Positions 44,030 to 52,167 of a DNA stretch of 64,000 bases are shown here, one piece after another. Location of the stretch: contig MLAV02000022.1 of the NCBI GenBank assembly GCA_001870995.2, forward strand, positions 8,210 to 72,209, written 5' to 3'. The translations under genes were made by a program, and so were the position numbers. The number at the start of each line of letters is the position of its first letter. The first letter of the stretch is position 1. The notes under the pieces were generated by a model. It saw nothing but the letters and a program-made list of their open reading frames with translations, did no database searches and had not been told where the DNA came from. The stretch comes from Chitinophaga sp. CB10. Lineage in GTDB: Bacteria; Bacteroidota; Bacteroidia; Chitinophagales; Chitinophagaceae.

Positions 44030-44899
44030 TTACAGGAATCCCATCTTTCCGGCGTTATAGTCTTCGATGGCCTGGACGATTTCCTCTTCATTATTCATCA
44101 CAAACGGGCCATATGCGAAGATCGGCTCATCAATAGGTTCGCCGCTAAGCAGCAGGATGGAAGCGTCTTCCAGGGCGGTGATGGTAATGTCGGTACCATT
44201 TTTATCGAAGAAGAGCGTTTCTACTGCAGTGCCGGTTGTTCCGTCAAAATCAGCCTGTCCGTGCATGATCACTGCCATGGTGTTAAAATGCGCAGGGAAG
44301 GCAGCCGTTACGGTATCGCCTTTTTTCAACTGCACGTCCAGTACGTTTACCGGGGAGTAGGTGCTGGCAGCGCCTTTCTGGCCGTTGAATTCACCGGCGA
44401 TCACACGCAGGTAGCTGTTGCCGGACAGCTGTACAACGGGGATTTCCGCTTTGGTCAGGTTCTGGTAATGCGGCTGCTCAGATTTATACGCTTTAGGCAG
44501 GTTTACCCAGAGCTGCGCCATTTCTACCTTTCCGCCTTGTTTGCTGAAGGCTGTTTCATGTTTTTCTTCGTGTACGATGCCATTTGCGGCAGTCATCCAC
44601 TGCACATCGCCGGGCGCCAGTTTACCGTAGCTGCCGGTGGAGTCGCGGTGTTCCAGGGCTCCCTGGTACACCACTGTAACGGTTTCAAACCCTTTGTGCG
44701 GGTGTTGGTCCACACCGCGGGGCCTGTTGGTGGGAGGGAAGTAGGCAGGCGCGCCGTAGTCCATTAAGATGAACGGGCTTACGCGGTTACCTTCATTCCT
44801 GGTACCTCCGGGCAGTACGCTGTGTACCCTGAAACCATCGCCTACCATGTGAGGGGCAGGTGCTTTATAAATGTCTGTTACATGTTTTACTGTTTTCAT
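44030..44899 (-). CDS. Pirin family protein with C-terminal cupin
   Basis: The 289-residue bicupin is the long pirin type. The N-terminal cupin shows GVDQHPHKGFETVTVVYQGA with two His and Glu, and MTAANGIVHEEKH with His. The pirin_C domain has VNVLDVQLKKGDTVTAAFPA and LLSGEPIDEPIFAYGPFVMN. A strong ribosome site (AGGAGG) precedes the ATG at 44899. It heads the transcript that probably also includes yceI. An AraC-type regulator is encoded immediately upstream and may control it. Confidence 0.93.
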   Translation of the reverse strand: MKTVKHVTDIYKAPAPHMVGDGFRVHSVLPGGTRNEGNRVSPFILMDYGAPAYFPPTNRPRGVDQHPHKGFETVTVVYQGALEHRDSTGSYGKLAPGDVQWMTAANGIVHEEKHETAFSKQGGKVEMAQLWVNLPKAYKSEQPHYQNLTKAEIPVVQLSGNSYLRVIAGEFNGQKGAASTYSPVNVLDVQLKKGDTVTAAFPAHFNTMAVIMHGQADFDGTTGTAVETLFFDKNGTDITITALEDASILLLSGEPIDEPIFAYGPFVMNNEEEIVQAIEDYNAGKMGFL

Positions 44900-44922
44900 A
44901 TTGTCCTCCTGTTAAGACGATA

Positions 44923-44953
44923 CAAAATTACGTGTTGCAACATCGATGTAAAA
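44923..44953 (-). promoter_or_regulatory. Promoter of pirin gene 2 with palindrome in the spacer
   Basis: TAATTTTG (44923-44930), exactly 19 bases and TTTT (44950-44953) on the minus strand. The spacer holds the perfect 10-bp palindrome ACATCGATGT (44940-44949), a good place for a repressor. The shared 10-mer ACGATACAAA (44917-44926, plus strand) overlaps the -7 box. Confidence 0.6.
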
Positions 44954-45042
44954 TGGATAAAACTCAGGGAGTAATGGACTTTTTTTGGGGGAGGTTCCCG
45001 GGGAGGTGATATGAATAGGTAAAAAGCCTGGGGTTTTTGTGG

Positions 45043-45948
45043 TTATTCCGCCGGATTCACCGCCCTCGACGCCTCCTTAAACTCGGAAGGACTCTGGTTC
45101 GTGTACTTCTTAAAAAACCGGCTGAAATAATGCGGGTCTTCAAACCCCAGCTTATACGCAATCTCCTTCGCGGTAAGATCCGTAAAATGCAAATAGCGCT
45201 GGGCTTCCAGGATCACCCGGTTACGGATATGCTCCCCGGCGGTAATCCCGGATAATTGCTTGCTGATTTCATTCAGCAGCACCGGCTTGATATATAATAA
45301 ATTAGCGTAATCCGAAACATTTTTCAGCTCTACATACTTCTCCTCAATTAAATTCTTGAAATTCAGGAAGATAGAGCTGTTGTGCGCACTGGTTTGCTCC
45401 GGTGTGGAAATAACGCTTTCCCCTTTCACCCGGGAAGCCAGTACCAGGAAATAACGGAGCAGGCCATGCAGGGCGGTATCATAATCAGGCTCCTGCAGAC
45501 TCAGTTCCTTCATCATCAGGCTGATTACCGCTTCAAAATCCTTTGATTCTTCTTCGTTAAGCCGGATGATGGAGCTAAACTGGTTATTGAAAAACAGGCT
45601 GGATTTAATGGCGGAGACCTGCGACTGATCCCGCAGGCACATAAAAGCATCCTGGAAGGCGATCATATAGCCTTCAATCTTCTCGCTGGACCGGATGTTG
45701 TGCACCTGGCCCGGCGCCAGGAAGAACAGGGTATTTTCCTTCACCTCATGCACTACCGAATCAATCGTCTGGGTGAGCTTTCCGCTTTTGATCCAATAAA
45801 TGGTGTAGAAATCATGCCGGTGCGGCACGCCTATCTGCTGGAAAAAAGTATTTCCCAACTCGCACAATCCGGATACGATAAAAGTAGGATTGGTATGCGC
45901 ATAATCCGGTAAGGACACAATTTCAATATTACCACGTTTCTCAGCCAT
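45043..45948 (-). CDS. AraC family transcriptional regulator
   Basis: The 301-residue regulator has an N-terminal cupin sensor domain (about 30-110, VPHRHDFYTIYWIKSGKL, LFFLAPGQVHNI) and a C-terminal pair of helix-turn-helix motifs (about 200-295). The last is clear: LTAKEIAYKLGFEDPHYFSR with FFKKYTNQSPSEF. Its ATG overlaps the end of scpA by 8 bp, so it is translated from the scpA transcript. It lies directly upstream of the pirin-yceI genes and is the natural candidate for their control; that link is inference. Confidence 0.92.
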   Translation of the reverse strand: MAEKRGNIEIVSLPDYAHTNPTFIVSGLCELGNTFFQQIGVPHRHDFYTIYWIKSGKLTQTIDSVVHEVKENTLFFLAPGQVHNIRSSEKIEGYMIAFQDAFMCLRDQSQVSAIKSSLFFNNQFSSIIRLNEEESKDFEAVISLMMKELSLQEPDYDTALHGLLRYFLVLASRVKGESVISTPEQTSAHNSSIFLNFKNLIEEKYVELKNVSDYANLLYIKPVLLNEISKQLSGITAGEHIRNRVILEAQRYLHFTDLTAKEIAYKLGFEDPHYFSRFFKKYTNQSPSEFKEASRAVNPAE

Positions 45949-46732
45949 CGATTACTACTCCTGCAGGTTCTTCCTCCCTGTCGGAAGGATCTATGTATTC
46001 AATAATAAAGTTATTTCTGCCTTCGCCCACCATAATGCCCAAATGCTTCATCTGTACCAGTTCCAGCATACTGAGGAAGAGGAAGATGGCATGCACCCTG
46101 TCTTTACAGTGATCAAAGATTTTTTCAAAAGATAAAGTCCTTTCAGCGCGGGCCAGCTCCTCCATGTACATCCTGGAACCTTCCATGGTATAATCGTACT
46201 TGTACACCACGTGCTGGGGCTTGTTATCCCGCTCTTTCATACGCTGCATCACCTTTTCAAACGTTTTCGCCAGTTTGAAAAGGGTAAGCGTCTGCACTTC
46301 TGTGCCCTCGCTGGTAGCCTCGCCGATTTCAGCGAGCTCCTTCTGGATATTTCCGCGCTTCACCGCCAGCAGCCGCTCCGCCTCCATTTCAGCCAGTTCC
46401 ATGGCCGCCTGCTTGTAACGCTTGTATTCCAGGATCTTATCAATCAGCTCCAGTCGCGGATCAATCTCGTTCCCCTGCTCATCCAGCTCCTTGCGCGGCA
46501 AAAGCATCTTGGCTTTGATACGCATCAGCGTGGATACAAACAGGATGAACTCACTCGCCAGTTCAATATTGAGCGACTCAATATGATGGATATAATCCAG
46601 GAAGTCCTGCGTCAGCTTGTTGATGGGGATATTGTAAATATCCAGTTCATCGCGCTCGATGAAAAACAACAACAGGTCAAACGGTCCTTCGAACTGCGGT
46701 AGTACTATTTTGTAGGTAGATTGTTCAGCCAC
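45941..46732 (-). CDS. scpA: Segregation and condensation protein A
   Basis: ScpA is the kleisin that links SMC heads with ScpB in chromosome condensation. The 263-residue protein starts with GTG (46730-46732). The opening IVLPQFEGPFDLLLFFIERD, IYNIPINKLTQDFLDYI, EFILFVSTLMRIKAKMLLPR and the C-terminal winged-helix part (AIFLFLSMLELVQMKHLGIM) are diagnostic. A -7 box TATTTTTG is at 46783-46790 with a hairpin between it and the GTG. It overlaps the araC-type gene by 8 bp. scpB is not in the window. Confidence 0.95.
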   Translation of the reverse strand: MAEQSTYKIVLPQFEGPFDLLLFFIERDELDIYNIPINKLTQDFLDYIHHIESLNIELASEFILFVSTLMRIKAKMLLPRKELDEQGNEIDPRLELIDKILEYKRYKQAAMELAEMEAERLLAVKRGNIQKELAEIGEATSEGTEVQTLTLFKLAKTFEKVMQRMKERDNKPQHVVYKYDYTMEGSRMYMEELARAERTLSFEKIFDHCKDRVHAIFLFLSMLELVQMKHLGIMVGEGRNNFIIEYIDPSDREEEPAGVVIDG

Positions 46733-46750
46733 GGTATCTGTTTAATTATC

Positions 46751-46776
46751 GCAGGGGCTGAAAATTCAGCCCCTGC
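46751..46776. terminator. 12-bp hairpin between the DUF3078 gene and scpA
   Basis: GCAGGGGCTGAA and TTCAGCCCCTGC are perfect complements with a 2-base loop. The T-run on the minus strand is weak (GATAATTAAA). It most likely ends the DUF3078 transcript. If the -7 box at 46783-46790 is real it is also the first part of the scpA leader. Confidence 0.6.
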
Positions 46777-46806
46777 ATATATCAAAAATAACAAAATTCC
46801 CGCTAA

Positions 46807-47754
46807 TCAAAACTTCGCCGTAAACCCGATCCCGATTACCTGCTTGATCTGCAGTCGGGCCCCTTCCACGCCGGTTTTGCTGTCCTTGATCTTGGTGTCA
46901 TCGTCATAGATCATGTCCAGCGTAAGCAGGGCGGAAATCCACTTGTTCACCTTCAGTTCCAATGCGTTGGTTAAGAACATATCCACATTCTGCGGGTTAT
47001 GCCGGTAGTCGGAGAAAAGGTCTAACCGGCCCTTATATGTCATATTCTTTGCAAATGTTTTAATATAATTGGCAGAGAGATAAGCACCCATCTCATATTT
47101 CATGTGTTTGCCTGAATCCACGCCAAAAGCACCCATTCTGGACAGGTATTGGTCCATCACCACTACGAAACGGGCCGTAATGGGAGAAAGGAAGAGGGAA
47201 AAGTCCTTATTGGGCTTGTAATCAAAACCCGGAGATACCAGCACATAGGCAGGGGAAAAAAACGTAGAGTTAAACTGCGGCGTGGTATCAGATGGGTACA
47301 GGTAACCGTCGGTAAACTGGGTCCTGAGGTTCACCAGCCCGCTTACAAACCAGTTTCTGCCAATATCATAGCCATATTTGGAGGTCAGGTCAATGCGGTC
47401 GTCACTCTTACGGCTGCCCAAACTGGTGGTATTGATATAACCGTAGGCCAGGTCTGCCACGTTACTCCATTCTCTCCGCCCATTTTTATAATTAGCCCAC
47501 GCAAAAATGGTGGACCCCAGCGAAAAGGAAAAGTTGTCGCCCCCTGCAGCCCAGTTACTCAGGGAGCCCTGGTTGATGTTCACGTTAATGTTCATTCCCT
47601 TGAACCAGAGCTTGGGGATAGTATCTTTATCATCTCTCTTCTTCAGCTTCTTGGCCGCTTCATCCCGGTCCGTCTTCATCCAGTCATTTTGTGCCTGCGC
47701 CGTAAACACAAACACGCACAGCAGGCATGCTATGGATAAAGTAAATTTTCTCAT
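46807..47754 (-). CDS. DUF3078 family secreted protein
   Basis: The 315-residue protein has signal peptide MRKFTLSIACLLCVFVFTAQ and a beta-barrel-like body: FKGMNINVNINQGSLSNWAA, NVADLAYGYINTTSLGSRK, DDRIDLTSKYGYDIGRNWFV, FLSPITARFVVVMDQYLSRM and YKGRLDLFSDY. The last residues are GFTAKF with terminal Phe, as in outer-membrane barrels. DUF3078 proteins are widespread in Bacteroidota and uncharacterised. It is a single gene between mscL and scpA. Confidence 0.88.
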   Translation of the reverse strand: MRKFTLSIACLLCVFVFTAQAQNDWMKTDRDEAAKKLKKRDDKDTIPKLWFKGMNINVNINQGSLSNWAAGGDNFSFSLGSTIFAWANYKNGRREWSNVADLAYGYINTTSLGSRKSDDRIDLTSKYGYDIGRNWFVSGLVNLRTQFTDGYLYPSDTTPQFNSTFFSPAYVLVSPGFDYKPNKDFSLFLSPITARFVVVMDQYLSRMGAFGVDSGKHMKYEMGAYLSANYIKTFAKNMTYKGRLDLFSDYRHNPQNVDMFLTNALELKVNKWISALLTLDMIYDDDTKIKDSKTGVEGARLQIKQVIGIGFTAKF

Positions 47755-47796
47755 CTATTTGATATTTAAGTTTGGATTATACAAAAGCAGGAAAGA

Positions 47797-47826
47797 AAAG
47801 AACCATGCCCGCAGGCATGATCCTTT
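47797..47826 (-). terminator. Terminator of mscL
   Basis: On the minus strand CATGCC and GGCATG pair around a 4-base loop, extended by wobble pairs on both sides, and are followed by TTCTTTTCTTTCC. It lies 32 bp after the mscL stop. Confidence 0.6.
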
Positions 47827-47857
47827 TCTAAATCATTACAGCGTATATGCGATAAGG

Positions 47858-48286
47858 TTATTTGGATTTGATAGCATCGCGGATTTCGATGAGCAGTTTC
47901 TCCTGGGTGGTAAGTTCAGCAGGAGCAGGGGCTTCTTCTTTCTTACGGGTAAGCCTGTTCATGAATTTCACCAACATGAAAATACAGAAAGCGATAATCA
48001 CGAAATCAAGCACGCTTTGGAGGAACGCTCCCCAGGCCAGCACGTTTACACCCGCCGCCTTGGCTTCTTCCAGCGTTTTGAAGTTGGTGGTGTTATCGAA
48101 GGATAACACAGTGAATTTGTCCTTAAAGTTCACACCGTTTAAGAAAATACTAACGATAGGCATCAATAAGTTATCCACGAGTGATGTAACGATCTTTCCA
48201 AAAGCGCCTCCAATAATCACACCCACAGCAAGATCCATTACATTGCCCTTTAAAGCAAATTCTTTAAACTCCTTAATGAACGACAT
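47858..48286 (-). CDS. mscL: Large-conductance mechanosensitive channel
   Basis: A pentameric inner-membrane channel that opens under osmotic down-shock. The 142-residue length is normal. TM1 reads FALKGNVMDLAVGVIIGGAF and GKIVTSLVDNLLMPIVS, with the conserved pore-lining pattern. TM2 is LQSVLDFVIIAFCIFMLVKF, and the cytoplasmic helix ends TTQEKLLIEIRDAI. A perfect -7 box TACTTTTG lies at 48321-48328 on the minus strand. It is a single gene, upstream of the DUF3078 gene. Confidence 0.97.
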   Translation of the reverse strand: MSFIKEFKEFALKGNVMDLAVGVIIGGAFGKIVTSLVDNLLMPIVSIFLNGVNFKDKFTVLSFDNTTNFKTLEEAKAAGVNVLAWGAFLQSVLDFVIIAFCIFMLVKFMNRLTRKKEEAPAPAELTTQEKLLIEIRDAIKSK

Positions 48287-48363
48287 AATGAAAGGTTTTA
48301 GTGGTTAAAGTTTCTGTAAACAAAAGTAGTATTTAAATACGGAACGCATTCATTGACAATCTA

Positions 48364-49110
48364 TTATTTCTTCAGACGGGGATATTTCATCTTCAGGGAT
48401 TTTAGTGTATCCCTCAACGTTAACGCAATCAGGTATTCCTTGTACCAGTTCTGATCTGCCGGCACGACCATCCAGGGGATGTAGTTACAGTTGTTGATCG
48501 CATCCTCATACGCGCTCATGTATTTGTCCCAGAGCTTTGACTCTTCCAGGTCCTTCTCATTGTATTTCCACATTTTCCGCGGATCTTCCGTACGCTCTAC
48601 GAGGCGCTGCTGCTGCGCTTCGTGGGATACGTGCAGGTAAAATTTCAGGATCTGCGTGTTCCCGTGCACTGCCAGCAACTTCTCAAAATCATTGATAGCA
48701 TCCATCCGCTTATAGGCGGTTTTATCATCGATCCACTTATGCACCCGTTGGATGAGGATATCCTCGTAGTGCGACCGGTTAAACACCTGGATCATGCCTC
48801 TTCCCGGAGCATGCTGATGTACGCGCCAGAGGAAATCGTGATCCGCCTCTTCAGGGGTAGGCGCTTTAAAGGAATGAACGGTAACGCCCTGCGGATTTAG
48901 CGTGCCGGTAACGTTCTTTATTACGCCGTCCTTGCCGCTGGCGTCCATGCCCTGCACAATCAGCAATACGCTATGCTTATGCTCTGCGTACATTAAGTTC
49001 TGTAACTCGTCCAACTCCTCCAATATCTCTTTGGTAAGGGCCTTGGTTTTGTCTTTATCAAATTTTTTGGGTGCTGAAGTTTTGATGTCTGCTAACTTGA
49101 TTTTGCCCAT
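48364..49110 (-). CDS. ppk2: Polyphosphate kinase 2 family protein
   Basis: PPK2 enzymes use polyphosphate to phosphorylate nucleoside mono- or diphosphates. The 248-residue one-domain protein has Walker A G54-MDASGKDG, a lid region with HAPGRGMIQVFNRSHYEDIL (Walker B-like NRSHYED near 112), and the segment LVERTEDPRKMWKYNEKDLE with DQNWYKEYL near the end. One-domain PPK2s of this length fall in classes I and III, and the class decides between NMP and NDP as acceptor; I cannot settle it by eye. It is a single gene, 78 bp from mscL on the same strand. Confidence 0.92.
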   Translation of the reverse strand: MGKIKLADIKTSAPKKFDKDKTKALTKEILEELDELQNLMYAEHKHSVLLIVQGMDASGKDGVIKNVTGTLNPQGVTVHSFKAPTPEEADHDFLWRVHQHAPGRGMIQVFNRSHYEDILIQRVHKWIDDKTAYKRMDAINDFEKLLAVHGNTQILKFYLHVSHEAQQQRLVERTEDPRKMWKYNEKDLEESKLWDKYMSAYEDAINNCNYIPWMVVPADQNWYKEYLIALTLRDTLKSLKMKYPRLKK

Positions 49111-49177
49111 AGCTATTTGGTTCTTAATTTAAATGTAACAAAATGTAGCCAGTAGTGTTGACTTAGCACCTATTCTT

Positions 49178-49208
49178 TTTGATATCTGATCGTATAATCT
49201 CACCTTTG
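49178..49208 (+). promoter_or_regulatory. Promoter of the DMT transporter gene
   Basis: TTTG (49178-49181), exactly 19 bases and CACCTTTG (49201-49208), one base from TAnnTTTG. The short distance to 49229 supports the TTG start codon there. Confidence 0.5.
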
Positions 49209-49228
49209 CTGTCATAAAATTCTGCCAC

Positions 49229-50104
49229 TTGAACCAACGAATAGTAAACTGGGGCATATTTCTGCTATTGTCGCTCACCTGGGGTAGCTCCTTCATCTTA
49301 ATGAAAATAGGGCTGGAAGCCTTTAGGCCTTACCAGGTAGCCAGTCTGCGACTGGTAGCCGCCGGCCTGGCGCTATTGCCCTTCCTGCCCAAGGCCCTGA
49401 AGGCAACGCCTATACGTAAATTACCCATTATCATCCTATCCGGCCTGCTGGGCAACGGCATCCCGGCCTTCCTCTTTTGCCTGGCCGAAACCCGGATCGA
49501 CAGCTCCCTGGCCGGCATCCTCAACTCGCTCACCCCGCTGATGGCCCTCGTTACCGGCTTCCTTATCTTCAAGGCGCCCATCAAAAAGAAACAGCTAACC
49601 GGCGTTTGCGTAGGCCTGCTGGGAGTAGTGCTCCTCTTCAGCAGCAAAGGTGTTGCAACAGATAAATATTGGTATTATGGCCTGCTGGTCATTGCAGCCA
49701 CTATCAGCTATGGGGCCAACATCAGCCTGGTAGGGCACCACCTGCAAGGCTTCGGCTCCTTACAACTGGGATCGATCGCCATGTTCTTCTGTGGCATGTT
49801 TACCCTGCCGGTATTACTATTTACGGATTTCTTTCCACAGTTTGCCGGGCCGGCGGCGCCCTGGCGCTCGCTGGGAGCGGGGTTGATACTGGGCGTTATG
49901 GGTACCGGCGTGGCCGCCGTGCTATTTTACCTGCTGATCCGCAGGGCAGGAGGGATGGCCGCCTCCATGGTCACTTATGCATTACCGATAGTGGCAATGG
50001 GCTGGGGCTTCCTGGCCAATGAACCCATCACCTGGATGCAGGTTGCCTGTATGTTTATCATCCTCTTCGGCGTGTACCTGGTCAACAAGGCCAAAAAAGC
50101 ATAA
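49229..50104 (+). CDS. EamA/DMT superfamily transporter
   Basis: The 291-residue protein has ten predicted transmembrane helices in two EamA repeats and moves an unknown small metabolite across the inner membrane. The start is TTG (49229), since no in-frame ATG precedes the first helix (WGIFLLLSLTWGSSFILMKI) and the upstream promoter fits. Family marks: GSSFILMKIGLEAFRPYQVA, AGILNSLTPLMALVTGFLIF in repeat 1, and SMVTYALPIVAMGWGFLANE in repeat 2, ending in a basic KAKKA tail. It is a single gene closed by a strong hairpin. Confidence 0.92.
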   Translation: MNQRIVNWGIFLLLSLTWGSSFILMKIGLEAFRPYQVASLRLVAAGLALLPFLPKALKATPIRKLPIIILSGLLGNGIPAFLFCLAETRIDSSLAGILNSLTPLMALVTGFLIFKAPIKKKQLTGVCVGLLGVVLLFSSKGVATDKYWYYGLLVIAATISYGANISLVGHHLQGFGSLQLGSIAMFFCGMFTLPVLLFTDFFPQFAGPAAPWRSLGAGLILGVMGTGVAAVLFYLLIRRAGGMAASMVTYALPIVAMGWGFLANEPITWMQVACMFIILFGVYLVNKAKKA

Positions 50105-50138
50105 AAAAAGCTCCGGATGACACACCCGGAGCTTTTTT
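50104..50138. terminator. Bidirectional terminator between the DMT gene and frr
   Basis: AAAAAAGCTCCGG and CCGGAGCTTTTTT are perfect complements around a 9-base loop, directly after the transporter stop and 22 bp from the frr stop. It can serve both converging genes. Confidence 0.9.
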
Positions 50139-50159
50139 AAATATGATTGCCGACCAGCC

Positions 50160-50723
50160 TTAGATAGACATGATTTCTTTTTCTTTGGCTTCGCAATGCT
50201 TGTCGATCAGGACAATATTTTTGTCGGTCAGCTGCTGGATATCAGCCTCTGCATCCTTCGCGGTATCCTCGCTCAGACCTTCTTTCTGCAGTTTCTTGAT
50301 ACTTTCAATGGCTTCGCGGCGGATATTACGAACGGCAATTTTTGCCTGTTCACCTTCTCCGTTCACCCTTTTCACAAATTCCCTTCTTCTTTCTTCCGTG
50401 AGTGGTGGCAGGAATAAACGGATAATTACACCGTCGTTCTGAGGGTTCAGACCGATATTGGATGCGATGATCGCCCTTTCAATCGGCTGAAGCATATTTT
50501 TTTCCCATGGTTGAATAGTCAGCGTACGGGCATCGGCAACAGCAACATTGGCCACCTGATTCAGTGCAGTGGGAGCGCCGTAATAATCCACATGAATACC
50601 ATCCAGAATTTGTGGATTGGCTTTACCAGCTCTGACTTTTGTCAATTCCACTTCCAGGTGCCCGATGGCTTTCTTCATCGAGTCCGCTGCATCATCAAGG
50701 ATAAGCGTTAGATCGTCTTGCAT
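50160..50723 (-). CDS. frr: Ribosome recycling factor
   Basis: It splits post-termination ribosomes together with EF-G. Length is 187 residues. The sequence shows the coiled-coil domain and hinge: VELTKVRAGKANPQILDGIH, VDYYGAPTALNQVANVAVAD, TLTIQPWEKNMLQPIERAII, GLNPQNDGVIIRLFLPPLTE and ERRREFVKRVNGEGEQAKIA, all diagnostic. A full promoter lies 23-53 bp upstream. It is a single-gene unit, not next to pyrH or tsf in this window. Confidence 0.97.
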   Translation of the reverse strand: MQDDLTLILDDAADSMKKAIGHLEVELTKVRAGKANPQILDGIHVDYYGAPTALNQVANVAVADARTLTIQPWEKNMLQPIERAIIASNIGLNPQNDGVIIRLFLPPLTEERRREFVKRVNGEGEQAKIAVRNIRREAIESIKKLQKEGLSEDTAKDAEADIQQLTDKNIVLIDKHCEAKEKEIMSI

Positions 50724-50745
50724 AACATAAATAGTTAAGTGCCTG

Positions 50746-50776
50746 CAAACCTACAGGTTTTCTTTTAATCGTCAAA
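50746..50776 (-). promoter_or_regulatory. Promoter of frr
   Basis: TTTG (50773-50776), exactly 19 bases, TAGGTTTG (50746-50753) on the minus strand. This is one of two fully consensus promoters found here. Confidence 0.7.
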
Positions 50777-50798
50777 GTATAGCGCTGTTTAAGCTACT

Positions 50799-50828
50799 AA
50801 AAAAGGGTAGCAAATGCTTGCTACCCTT
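50799..50828 (-). terminator. Terminator of the WecA/TagO-like gene
   Basis: AAGGGTAGCAA and TTGCTACCCTT form an 11-bp perfect stem with a 4-base loop, followed on the minus strand by a T-run of six. It lies 20 bp after the gene and overlaps nothing. Confidence 0.85.
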
Positions 50829-50847
50829 GTAAAATATGGTAAGACGT

Positions 50848-52005
50848 TTACTTATCCTGTAATACGCCGTCGTTGGTCACTCTCAAAATCTTAGGGGGAG
50901 TCTGGTGCGCTACATTTTCAGGCGTAGCCACCTGGAGGTTCACGGCCGTTTGCGCCTCAGCGAGGGCAGCCAGCTTGCGTTTGCGGGCCAGGTACAGAAT
51001 ACCGGTCAGCCCCATGGCAGAGGTAACTACCACTACCACCATCGCCGTGGTGCCAATGCCCTGTAAAGCGAAGGCTGCGGCAATGTAAACGGCATTTACC
51101 GTTACGGATACCAGTGTAGTTTGCTTATGGTTGAGTTTCAGATCCAGCAGGTAGTGGTGGATGTGATTTCTGTCGGCAGAAAACGGCGAACGCCCTTGCA
51201 GCATTCTTACGGCAAACACCCGGAGGGTATCAAAAAGCGGCACGATCAGTATCGCTACAGCCACGCCCGGGGTAGCGGTGATCGGCATTTTACCGGCCGG
51301 GTTGCCTGCCACGTCGATGAATTTGATCACCAGCACGGCATTTACCAACCCGATCAGGAGCGAGCCGGTGTCGCCCATGAATATTTTGGCAGGGGAGATA
51401 TTGTAAATCAGGAAGCTAGCCAGTCCGCCGGCCAGGGAGAAGCCCAGCACCGCATAGGTGATTTCGCCCACGTGCAGGAAATACGCTCCCAGGATGGCGC
51501 TCACCAGCAATCCGATGCTACCGGCCTGCCCGTCTACCCCGTCAATGAGGTTAAAGGCGTTGATCACCACGATGAAGGTGAAATAGGTAAGCATCAGGCT
51601 GATACTGCCCGGCAATTCATATATACCCAGGAAGCCATACATGTTGGAAATCTGCAGGTTACCGAGATAAATGATTGCAAATGAGGCAAGTAGCTGTCCG
51701 ATTAATTTTTTAAGGGGAGATAACCCAACGATGTCATCCTTCATTCCCACCATGAAAATGATGAAAAATGCCGCCATCATGTACTGGAAGGGGGAGTTTT
51801 GCAGCACGGGTACGCAAACCGCAGCTGCAATGATGAAGCCTGAGAAAAAGCCCATTCCGCCAAGGGTGGGAATACGCTTCTTGTGAGCTTTCCTTTCGTC
51901 CGGTTCGTCGTAGAGGTGTTTTAATTCCGCGACCTTAATAAGGATCGGAATTGAAAAATAGGTCACAACAAAACTTAGGACGGTAGCAATTAATACATTC
52001 TCCAT
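50848..52005 (-). CDS. Undecaprenyl-phosphate sugar-1-phosphate transferase (WecA/TagO-like)
   Basis: An integral membrane enzyme of the MraY/WecA family that loads a GlcNAc-type phosphate onto undecaprenyl phosphate and begins surface-polysaccharide synthesis. The 385-residue protein has about ten helices. Conserved cytoplasmic motifs: KRIPTLGGMGFF, VGMKDDIVGLSPLKK (Mg site Asp pair), NAFNLIDGVDGQAG, IFMGDTGSLLIG and GRSPFSADRNHIHH (His motif). It ends in a long non-conserved cytoplasmic tail of about 45 residues. It is read from its own promoter at 52025-52055, divergent from the transketolase gene. Confidence 0.93.
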   Translation of the reverse strand: MENVLIATVLSFVVTYFSIPILIKVAELKHLYDEPDERKAHKKRIPTLGGMGFFSGFIIAAAVCVPVLQNSPFQYMMAAFFIIFMVGMKDDIVGLSPLKKLIGQLLASFAIIYLGNLQISNMYGFLGIYELPGSISLMLTYFTFIVVINAFNLIDGVDGQAGSIGLLVSAILGAYFLHVGEITYAVLGFSLAGGLASFLIYNISPAKIFMGDTGSLLIGLVNAVLVIKFIDVAGNPAGKMPITATPGVAVAILIVPLFDTLRVFAVRMLQGRSPFSADRNHIHHYLLDLKLNHKQTTLVSVTVNAVYIAAAFALQGIGTTAMVVVVVTSAMGLTGILYLARKRKLAALAEAQTAVNLQVATPENVAHQTPPKILRVTNDGVLQDK

Positions 52006-52024
52006 TTATCGGGGGGTTAGAGTG

Positions 52025-52055
52025 CAAAGATATTAATTTCAACGAAATGTGTAAA
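52025..52055 (-). promoter_or_regulatory. Promoter of the WecA/TagO-like gene
   Basis: TATCTTTG (52025-52032), 19 bases, TTTA (52052-52055) on the minus strand. Confidence 0.6.
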
Positions 52056-52136
52056 TATTAGCTGAAAAAATAAAGATTTTGTGATATTTTGGACCCGCAA
52101 AAAAACATTCAAACGCCACAATTCTATGAATTCCTC

Positions 52137-52144
52137 TAGTTTTG
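52137..52144 (+). promoter_or_regulatory. -7 box of the transketolase N-half gene
   Basis: TAGTTTTG fits TAnnTTTG exactly. It lies 24 bases before the ATG at 52168 and inside the possible longer reading frame, so it argues against the upstream starts. Confidence 0.5.
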
Positions 52145-52167
52145 CGGCTCTTAAAATCACAAGTATC

